Positions 1 to 5,199 of a stretch of 5,276 bases of DNA are shown one piece after another. The notes beneath the pieces were generated by a model. That model did not search any database. It was not told where the DNA came from and worked only from the letters and a program-made list of their open reading frames with translations. This stretch comes from an uncultured Pseudomonadota bacterium (GTDB taxonomy: Bacteria > SAR324 > NAC60-12): NCBI GenBank assembly GCA_913056375.1, contig CAJXNF010000236.1, positions 1-5,276 on the forward strand, given 5' to 3'. Both the position numbers and the translations under genes were made by a program. The number at the start of each line of letters is the position of its first letter. Position 1 is the stretch's first letter.

Positions 1-77
1 TAGATAGATCCTTGGCCTATGTCACTCGCCCCCACGATTGGAGGATCAGGTCCGCGGAAAAAAACCATAGAGGAAAA
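1..77. repeat. Terminal direct repeat, left copy (77 bp, exact)
   Basis: Bases 1-77 are identical to 5200-5276. The copy begins inside the candidate LTR, crosses its edge at 24, and continues through the polypurine tract into the 3' untranslated region. Since a true LTR repeat would stop at the LTR edge and cover the full LTR, this is best read as end redundancy of a circular assembly. The length of 77 is a common assembler k-mer size. Confidence 0.95.
25..35 (-). other. Polypurine tract (plus-strand primer site)
   Basis: The minus strand reads GTGGGGGCGAG and is followed at once by TGACATAGG, the proposed LTR start. In LTR elements an RNase H-resistant purine run just before the 3' LTR primes plus-strand DNA synthesis. 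The run is interrupted by one T and one C. The same bases recur at 5224-5234 in the terminal redundancy. A weaker alternative is GAGGAAAA at the end of pol, which is not followed by a convincing LTR start. Confidence 0.55.
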
Positions 78-223
78 ATGTGCGAACACTAAGTGCATGT
101 ATGTGTGATGTCACACAGAAAAATTTAAGTACAAACGTAAGAGTTGGTAGAGAGAGGAGACATGAGTAGAAATACAGTTGCCAGTAATGGCTTTGATGTC
201 AGTGCACTGAATAAACATCTATT
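36..223 (-). other. 3' untranslated region between pol and the polypurine tract
   Basis: These 188 bases hold no convincing gene. On the element's strand there is a pyrimidine-rich stretch (TGTCTCCTCTCTCTACC, around 147-163), a 16-base inverted repeat at 102-117 and a run of seven T residues at 58-64. No env-like frame is present. Confidence 0.6.
102..117. repeat. Inverted repeat, 7-bp arms
   Basis: TGTGTGA (102-108) and TCACACA (111-117) are perfect reverse complements separated by two bases. The inner part resembles a CRE-like TGATGTCA site. It lies in the 3' untranslated region, so it might be a protein site or may have no role. Confidence 0.5.
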
Positions 224-3200
224 TTAATCACTATTTTCCTCAAAAAAGGGTGTAACCCGCCTAATGTTGAGTCTCTCTGCTTTAGTTCCGCGTTGAATCC
301 TGATCGTTCCATTCGTATGGACTTGACTAACAGTCCAAGGGTCTTTTCCATACTTCGTTTCTGATTTGCGGAGTACACCTTCTTTCAATAACAATACTTT
401 ATCACCAACTTTATAATCCCAATCTACTCGTGTTTTGTTTTCACGTTCAGTATTACGATCAGTTTGGCGTTGCCTATAGTCTCCAATCTTCTTCCAGTCA
501 GCGAGGAAGGGTACATCGAACAACATGTCCCGACCAAAAATGGCTGCACCTGGTGAGGCTTTAAGTACCGTATGGTAGGTGGAGCGAACGGCCCATGCAG
601 CGTCATTTAGGAAGTCTGCAATGTCATTAGGACTGACTGAATCGGCCATGTCTAGTTCAGCAGTGCGCATCATATTAGCTAAGGTTTGATGAATGCGCTC
701 TAATATTGCGTTCGCTTGAGGATTCTTGACACTGGTCGGCTTACGTTTGAGTCCAAATGAGTCGCATAAGGACTGGAAGTGAAGCTTGAATTCACTACCG
801 TTGTCATAGATAATATTTCTACAACGTGGATATCTACAAAACCAGGTCGAGTATACCAATTTTGCAATCATAGCTGATGATTTGTCAAAATATGGGTCTT
901 TGTCATCTGTCTTTTTGCCCTTCTTGCCCTTACTATCCTTGGGAGTACCCTCGTCAGGGCGGTCGAGTACCGGCAATTCAACAACCTCGAACCAACTGGT
1001 AGCTGGATCAATCATTGTAAGACACATGAAGTCAACTTCTGTACCATCTTTACCCTTTACTGTGTACGGGCCAATAAGGTCTACACAAAGGGTGTGCCAC
1101 GGTTTTGTTACAACCTGTTTGGGTGGTAACTTACCGTACTTTTTCTGTCGTCTTTTGTTGACTTGGCACTTTTTACAGTTCTTGACGTATGCCCGGACTG
1201 TACGGCGCATACCTTTCCAATACATGGAGCCTCTCAAAGTTTCTTCCAGGCGAGTAGACCCAGGATGCTGCAGGTAATGATGATACCATTCTACTGCGCG
1301 TCTCTGCAGAGTTTTTGGAATTACTAGTTTATCATTTTTACAATAGACAAGAGTGTCCTCTACTAGTTTCTTCTCATACTTGTCTGCTTTTGCTAACTTT
1401 TTGAGATCTGCATCCTCTTTTTGAGCCTCAGCAATTTCACTCACTGTAAGTGGGTAAATGCTTTCCTCCTCCTGAGTGTTTGCAAATACGAAATTCATGG
1501 AATCTTCGTATTTTGGAGCCTCAGCTGAAGTAACTTCTTGAGAGTAAAAGTTCCAGCACTTCGTGAAGGTCATCCAATTTTGGTTTACGTCCTTAACTGG
1601 ACCGTAATCCAGTCGTGAGATGGCATCTGCCACGGTGTTGTGTACACCTTTAATCCACACGACCTCGGGACCGAACTCTTCTAGTAACAATCTCCAACGG
1701 TAAACCCGGTCGGATGTGTAACCTAGAGCCTTTTGCATTAAGTTTTTGTGATCAGTATACACTTTAACTCGTTGTCCCCAGAGCATACCTTTGAACTCTT
1801 TTAGTACTTCTACTATGGCCAAGAGTTCAATTTCGGTAACACTGTACTTTTTCTGACATTTTGTAAGCTTTCTGCTCCAAAAAGCCAGGGGCCTGTTATT
1901 CTGAGTGATGACTGCTCCAATCTGACTAGCAGAGCCGTCGGTGTAAATTTCAAATTCCTTTGAAAAATCAGGATAGGCCAAAGCCACATCTTTTGCGATT
2001 GCAGCTTTTACGTTGTCAAATGCTACTTGATGTACCTCATCCCAATGCCAGGGCACTTTCTTTTTACCCATTCTGCGATCGGATTTGGAATACCCACATT
2101 CTCCTACAAGATCTGTAAGTGGGGCCAGCATTTCACTACGTTTCGCCCATAGGTCTCGGTAGTATTGGACCATGCCCAAAAATCTACGGAGCTCTTTTAC
2201 CTTTGTAGGCGGTTTGATTGCAAGTATAGCCTCTACTTTCTTTGGTTGAGGCTTGATACCATCTCTGGTAAGGATGTAACCGAGGTATTCTGTTTCATCG
2301 GTTCCCCAAAAACATTTGCGGGCATTAACTTTTAACCCAGCATTTTGCAATCTTCTGAGAACCTCTCTGAGTTTGTTCAGGTGATCCTCGAAAAACCCTT
2401 TTGTGATGCATAACAAGTCATCAATGTAAGCTCTTACGAACTCGAGAGTTGACATCAGTTCAGACATTTTAGCTTGGAATATGTCTGGGGCACATGCAAC
2501 ACCCATCGGTAACCTCAGGTAAGAGTATTTTCCCCAAGGAAAGATGATAGTGCATATTTTCTGAGAGTCGGGGTCCAGTCTGATGTGATAATAGCCCATG
2601 TTGAGGTCCAGGGCTGTGGCGAAGGTGAAACCTTCCATCTCTTGAAAGACAGCACTGATTTTGGGTAAAGGGAACGGCTTCCTAACTATCCGTTTATTTA
2701 CCTCTCTAAGGTCACTCAGTACTCTTATAGTCTGGTCCTTTTTTGGTTGACAAAAAGTTGGCGAAGCCCACTCCGACTCGGGCTGCCAGGCCAGAATCCC
2801 AATATCACACATTCTTTGTATTTCTTTCATTAGTGTTTCTTTGTGTGCTTTGGGTACCGGATACGGTCTGCCATGGTATGGTTTGGCTCCTTCTTTTAAT
2901 TCAAGGTGTACCGGTTCTGTATCCCAGACACCTAAGGTGCCATCGAAAAGGTCTTCAAATTCTAAGAGAAGATCCAACAATAATTTTCTTTGATGTGCAT
3001 CTAGGTGCTGGCATTGATTTTCTACAATGTCTGGGAGATCTGCTTTTTCATATTTTGCATCTAAAATCTTAATTGCTCTTTTAGTAAGTTCTTTAGTACT
3101 ATCAGGTTCATCCCTCATGATGCTGTTATTTACAGCCCAAGCTTTGTCGATTTTAGATTTTTCTTGCAGCTTAAAAATATCTCTCATTGGCAGTGAGATA

Positions 3201-3763
3201 TGATCTAATTGTATGGTACTGTGTTTGAAGTCCAATACAATTCCTAATTCTGCCATGGTTTTTACACCAATCATTAGGTCAAACGCTGGCCTTTCTAGTC
3301 TATCATATTCCATTATATCTGGTCTGATAGTGTACTGCTTACTTTCAGAAAATTCTGAAAATTTCATTACAAATTTGGCCTTTCCTTTTGTTTGGAATTT
3401 CCCAGCTGACGTATTGTAAGACTTTACAACCTGCCTATCAGTGTAGGGAAAGCGTTTGGTAGCTCCTTTTCTATGGAACCAAATGTCACCATCAGAGCCT
3501 GAGTCTAACAGTACTCTGATTTTTTTGGTAAACAGAAGTTTATTAGTTTTTCTACATCTTTTGGAGTGTTCAATTCCATTTTCTGGGTCTTCAGTAGATG
3601 TATCTATGACTGCTACTACTGCAGTCACCTTCTGGTCTCTAACAGAGGCCTTTTTGTCTTCCTCGCAGTCTGACTCTGGTCCGCTGCCAGAATCTGACGA
3701 GTCATCTGGTATCTTATGGGTTACATCATGTTGTGACTCATCTTTAAAGCGGGTAGATGACAT
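224..3763 (-). CDS. pol: Pol polyprotein: protease, reverse transcriptase, RNase H, integrase
   Basis: This 1179-residue polyprotein would cleave Gag-Pol, copy the RNA genome into DNA and insert it into the host chromosome. Residues 1-80 are acidic and serine-rich. The aspartic protease follows, with the LLDSGS motif (Asp87). Reverse transcriptase covers roughly 290-545, with LDLNMGYYHI (Asp386) and YIDD (446-449). RNase H covers roughly 600-720, with Asp609, Glu646, Asp671-His672 and Asp713. Integrase runs from about 815, with a zinc-binding site (His829, His833, Cys863, Cys866), catalytic Asp895, Asp987 and Glu1022, and a C-terminal region ending near 1172 that resembles the GPY/F module, with DPW in place of GPY/F. 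All catalytic residues are intact. A lysine/aspartate-rich insertion lies between the first two integrase aspartates. The ATG has A at -3, but the frame is open upstream to the gag stop, so this methionine may be internal to a Gag-Pol fusion. No chromodomain is seen. Confidence 0.95.
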   Translation of the reverse strand: MSSTRFKDESQHDVTHKIPDDSSDSGSGPESDCEEDKKASVRDQKVTAVVAVIDTSTEDPENGIEHSKRCRKTNKLLFTKKIRVLLDSGSDGDIWFHRKGATKRFPYTDRQVVKSYNTSAGKFQTKGKAKFVMKFSEFSESKQYTIRPDIMEYDRLERPAFDLMIGVKTMAELGIVLDFKHSTIQLDHISLPMRDIFKLQEKSKIDKAWAVNNSIMRDEPDSTKELTKRAIKILDAKYEKADLPDIVENQCQHLDAHQRKLLLDLLLEFEDLFDGTLGVWDTEPVHLELKEGAKPYHGRPYPVPKAHKETLMKEIQRMCDIGILAWQPESEWASPTFCQPKKDQTIRVLSDLREVNKRIVRKPFPLPKISAVFQEMEGFTFATALDLNMGYYHIRLDPDSQKICTIIFPWGKYSYLRLPMGVACAPDIFQAKMSELMSTLEFVRAYIDDLLCITKGFFEDHLNKLREVLRRLQNAGLKVNARKCFWGTDETEYLGYILTRDGIKPQPKKVEAILAIKPPTKVKELRRFLGMVQYYRDLWAKRSEMLAPLTDLVGECGYSKSDRRMGKKKVPWHWDEVHQVAFDNVKAAIAKDVALAYPDFSKEFEIYTDGSASQIGAVITQNNRPLAFWSRKLTKCQKKYSVTEIELLAIVEVLKEFKGMLWGQRVKVYTDHKNLMQKALGYTSDRVYRWRLLLEEFGPEVVWIKGVHNTVADAISRLDYGPVKDVNQNWMTFTKCWNFYSQEVTSAEAPKYEDSMNFVFANTQEEESIYPLTVSEIAEAQKEDADLKKLAKADKYEKKLVEDTLVYCKNDKLVIPKTLQRRAVEWYHHYLQHPGSTRLEETLRGSMYWKGMRRTVRAYVKNCKKCQVNKRRQKKYGKLPPKQVVTKPWHTLCVDLIGPYTVKGKDGTEVDFMCLTMIDPATSWFEVVELPVLDRPDEGTPKDSKGKKGKKTDDKDPYFDKSSAMIAKLVYSTWFCRYPRCRNIIYDNGSEFKLHFQSLCDSFGLKRKPTSVKNPQANAILERIHQTLANMMRTAELDMADSVSPNDIADFLNDAAWAVRSTYHTVLKASPGAAIFGRDMLFDVPFLADWKKIGDYRQRQTDRNTERENKTRVDWDYKVGDKVLLLKEGVLRKSETKYGKDPWTVSQVHTNGTIRIQRGTKAERLNIRRVTPFFEENSD

Positions 3764-3877
3764 ATTATTGAAGTAAGTAGAGTGAGTAGTTTTATTCGGA
3801 ACAGGGAAGTATGTTCTAAGATGTTCATTAACTTTAAGTTTTTTTCTTAACCCCCTGCTACTACTCGACCCACACCT
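3764..3877 (-). other. In-frame gag-pol spacer (38 open codons)
   Basis: The 114 bases between the gag UGA and the pol ATG are in the pol frame and contain no stop codon. They would encode a serine-rich then lysine-rich linker (starting RCGSSSSRG and including LRTYFPVP). The bases just after the stop are rich in G (AGGTGTGGGTCG, then a GGGGG run), after which the composition turns A/T-rich. The length and frame fit a linker made only by stop readthrough. Confidence 0.6.
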
Positions 3878-3880
3878 TCA
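3878..3880 (-). promoter_or_regulatory. gag UGA stop in frame with pol, possible readthrough site
   Basis: The gag stop is TGA followed by AGG. Its position differs from the pol ATG by 117 bases, a multiple of three, and no other stop intervenes. Gammaretroviruses express pol by readthrough of one gag stop, with a G-rich and structured 3' context; the arrangement here is similar in outline. The stop could also be a simple mutation in an element that once had a fused gag-pol. Confidence 0.5.
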
Positions 3881-4309
3881 TTCAGAGTCTGAATCGCTGG
3901 TGTCACTGTCACTGCTGTCATACTTGCGCTTCTTGCGCGCGCTCTTCTTCTTGAGCGCCTTCTTCAACTTCTTGCTTTTAGCCTTAAGCTTCTCCGTTTC
4001 CGCGAAAAGTTGCGCATAAGACTTACCGGTGCCAGGTGGAGTCTCCGTGTCCACCTTGCCCTTGAAGCCTTTCTTCAAGTTGCCCTTGGAATCCCACTTC
4101 TTGCAGTCATTCGTGTTGTGCGTCGCTGACGCGCCCCCAAACTTCTTGCATAGAGCACAGGACTTCCCCGCAGGCTTCTCATGCTTCGCATGAGTCGACT
4201 TCTTTTTCGGGATCTTGTCGTTCAAAGAAGACATCTTCCCCGGCTTCCCCGAGTTCTTGGAACTTCCATTCGCATTCTGGAGCGGAAAAGCAACTTCAAT
4301 CTTTTCCAT
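3878..4309 (-). CDS. gag: Gag, C-terminal part (nucleocapsid-like, zinc knuckle)
   Basis: This frame of 143 residues carries the nucleic-acid-binding half of Gag. Residues 51-69 form a zinc-knuckle-like motif, C-x2-C-x9-H-x4-C (CALC...THNTNDC), longer in its middle spacing than the standard retroviral C-x2-C-x4-H-x4-C. The flanks are very rich in lysine, and a basic helix-like stretch (about 105-130, with KKLKKALKKK) is followed by an acidic serine/aspartate tail to the stop. It overlaps the upstream gag frame by 88 bases and lies in the -1 frame relative to it. Its first ATG at 4309 need not be the real start: the frame is open upstream past a run of seven A residues, and a -1 shift there would join it to the N-terminal half, giving a 283-residue Gag. 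Lysine is AAG in 31 of 34 cases, unlike pol. Confidence 0.8.
   Translation of the reverse strand: MEKIEVAFPLQNANGSSKNSGKPGKMSSLNDKIPKKKSTHAKHEKPAGKSCALCKKFGGASATHNTNDCKKWDSKGNLKKGFKGKVDTETPPGTGKSYAQLFAETEKLKAKSKKLKKALKKKSARKKRKYDSSDSDTSDSDSE
4103..4159 (-). other. Zinc-knuckle-like motif of Gag
   Basis: Four potential zinc ligands are spaced C-x2-C-x9-H-x4-C within a lysine-rich region. The order CCHC matches retroviral knuckles, but nine residues instead of four separate the second Cys from His. The motif supports nucleocapsid function for this half of Gag. Confidence 0.65.
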
Positions 4310-4728
4310 GGCGTTCTGAAGATTTTTTTGACGGTGGCTTTCGCTGTTTCTTTATCAGCAGTAGTCACAGCGTTTGCGAGGATCTCCTCCTCGATCTGCT
4401 TCGCTTGCTGTTCGAGATTCATTTTTTCAACTTCTTCTCTCACTTTCGCTTCCGCCTCCTCATGTCGCAGGAATAGACCCATGCCGCCCAACGTTTCCCG
4501 CATGGTCATCATGTGGCACAAGAATTGCTCCTTTGTGCCACTACCGTCCCACATGTCTGCTTTGCTCTCAACGCCGGTAGAAAGCATGACTTTGACGGAG
4601 GGGACTTTGCGGTCCGGATCGAGCTCGTCTGGCTTCTCCGGGATGTAGGGAATCGGAGGGTTGAACCGGCCGTTGCCTCGTTCGACTTCTTGGGCCTTGA
4701 GGCCATCGGGTGCTGCCTGTAGGGACAT
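4222..4728 (-). CDS. gag: Gag, N-terminal part (capsid-like), frame ends in -1 shift region
   Basis: The ATG at 4728 (MSLQAAPDG) is the first good start, with A at -3; an upstream TTG in the same frame is not a likely eukaryotic start. Residues 1-135 look like real Gag: a proline-rich segment (NPPIPYIPEKP, about 23-33), then KEQFLCHMMTM (66-76) and a glutamate-rich helical, coiled-coil-like stretch (about 88-130). This resembles the Gag-like proteins I know from diatom elements, which have a comparable 'EQFL.H' segment. After Lys135 the frame runs another 33 codons with an arginine-rich composition that looks like off-frame reading, ending in TGA at 4222-4224. The protein most likely continues in the -1 frame, which carries the zinc knuckle. 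Gag would form the particle around the RNA. Confidence 0.75.
   Translation of the reverse strand: MSLQAAPDGLKAQEVERGNGRFNPPIPYIPEKPDELDPDRKVPSVKVMLSTGVESKADMWDGSGTKEQFLCHMMTMRETLGGMGLFLRHEEAEAKVREEVEKMNLEQQAKQIEEEILANAVTTADKETAKATVKKIFRTPWKRLKLLFRSRMRMEVPRTRGSRGRCLL
4323..4329 (-). promoter_or_regulatory. A7 run at the gag frame change (possible -1 slip site)
   Basis: The gag frame reads GTC AAA AAA ATC here. A slip of one base back on the A run gives AAA AAT CTT CAG AAC GCC ATG and enters the knuckle frame with no stop. The -1 frame is closed just upstream (TGA TAA, around 4358), so the shift must occur between there and 4222, and this is the best slippery run in that interval. The zero-frame heptamer is C AAA AAA, not a strict X XXY YYZ site. 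An eight-A run would make gag continuous, so an indel in a homopolymer is the rival explanation. Confidence 0.5.
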
Positions 4729-4937
4729 TGTGTTGGCTTTTGAGGGGAGGGTACGCAACAATAAACTCTTAAAATCGGAGCGTGGGAGCTTCGGTGCGAT
4801 TCGTCGGAGGTATCGAGGTGGCTTCGAACTGGAGACGTTGAATACGTGGATGGATTTCGAGAGAGCAATCTTCGACGGTGATCGCAGTGGAGAGGAATGT
4901 GTTTTTTGTTTATCCGAGTAGGATTATCAATTGATAG
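4729..4937 (-). other. 5' leader between LTR and gag
   Basis: About 209 bases run from the proposed LTR end to the gag ATG. The strand is rich in A, C and T and poor in G (AACAAAAAACACATTCC near 4900), as in unstructured 5' leaders. No primer binding site starting with TGG and matching a tRNA 3' end that I recognise follows the LTR end. Instead a 12-base perfect palindrome occupies that position. The gag ATG at 4728 has no upstream ATG in this stretch that I noticed. Confidence 0.5.
4925..4936. repeat. 12-bp perfect palindrome at the expected primer binding site
   Basis: TATCAATTGATA is its own reverse complement. It lies one base inside the leader from the proposed LTR end, where a tRNA primer site would usually be found. 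Confidence 0.5.
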
Positions 4938-5036
4938 TGACCTAAGCTGTTAGTAGCCACGTCGAATAAAATAAGGTTTGAATAAATTGTGAGCTTTAAT
5001 TTACAATTAGAATGATAAAAACAATAGTGCCAACGC

Positions 5037-5056
5037 CCCACGTAATCATACGTGGG
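5037..5056. repeat. Inverted repeat in LTR, 8-bp arms, 4-base loop
   Basis: CCCACGTA (5037-5044) and TACGTGGG (5049-5056) are exact reverse complements around ATCA. Both arms contain an ACGT core, as bound by bZIP factors, and the RNA could form a short hairpin. CGTGGGAT recurs at 5072-5079. Confidence 0.55.
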
Positions 5057-5080
5057 ATTATTTTAATCTGGCGTGGGATC

Positions 5081-5122
5081 CCATGGCTGTCTTGACATGA
5101 TTTAGACTTGCCATGGCTGTCT
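5081..5122. repeat. Tandemly placed 12-bp direct repeat in LTR
   Basis: CCATGGCTGTCT occurs at 5081-5092 and again at 5111-5122, exactly 30 bases apart, and GGCTGT recurs at 5125-5130. Duplicated short motifs in U3 often act as enhancer elements; that role is inferred here. Confidence 0.5.
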
Positions 5123-5143
5123 CGGGCTGTTCCGATAGTGAAT

Positions 5144-5163
5144 GATGTTCCAGGTGGAACATC
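5144..5163. repeat. Inverted repeat in LTR, 9-bp arms, 2-base spacer
   Basis: GATGTTCCA (5144-5152) and TGGAACATC (5155-5163) are exact reverse complements separated by GG. The form suits binding of a dimeric regulator in U3. The TGTT...AACA ends recall LTR termini, but no polypurine tract adjoins them. Confidence 0.55.
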
Positions 5164-5199
5164 GGACACGCTTACGTATACTTAAAGTAGTACGTAAAG

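Noticed and set aside
1..77. The 77-bp terminal repeats as the LTRs
   Set aside because: They begin and end at arbitrary points, contain the polypurine tract, and end exactly at the window ends, as an assembly overlap would.
882..1277. Plus-strand open frame of 131 codons antisense to integrase
   Set aside because: It lies wholly inside the intact pol frame, has no recognisable domain and looks like an off-frame shadow.
3839..3845. A7 run in the gag-pol spacer as a -1 slip site
   Set aside because: It fits the X XXY YYZ pattern, but the spacer is already in the pol frame, so a -1 shift there would leave pol.
3878..3880. UGA as a sense codon through a variant genetic code
   Set aside because: Pol uses TGG for its many tryptophans and has no internal TGA in 1179 codons, which would be odd if UGA were reassigned.
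4181..4648. Plus-strand open frame of 155 codons antisense to gag
   Set aside because: It overlaps both gag frames; its serine- and phenylalanine-rich composition is what the complement of lysine- and glutamate-rich gag codons gives.
4729..4761. Extension of gag upstream to TTG at 4761
   Set aside because: TTG is not an expected start in a eukaryotic element; ATG at 4728 has a suitable A at -3 and no residue upstream is recognisably Gag.
4509..4868. Minus-strand 119-codon frame in leader and gag
   Set aside because: It overlaps the better-supported gag start in another frame, begins in the leader and has low-complexity serine/proline/arginine content without a motif.
4950..5040. Possible TGG-type primer sites (TGGCTACTAACAGC near 4957, TGGCACTATTG near 5030)
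   Set aside because: Neither matches the 3' end of a tRNA that I know, and both fall inside the LTR as defined by the terminal inverted repeats.
5144..5161. LTR start at TGTTCCACC within the palindrome
   Set aside because: It has a good TGTT form, but no polypurine tract lies upstream; the bases before it are mixed A/T-rich sequence.
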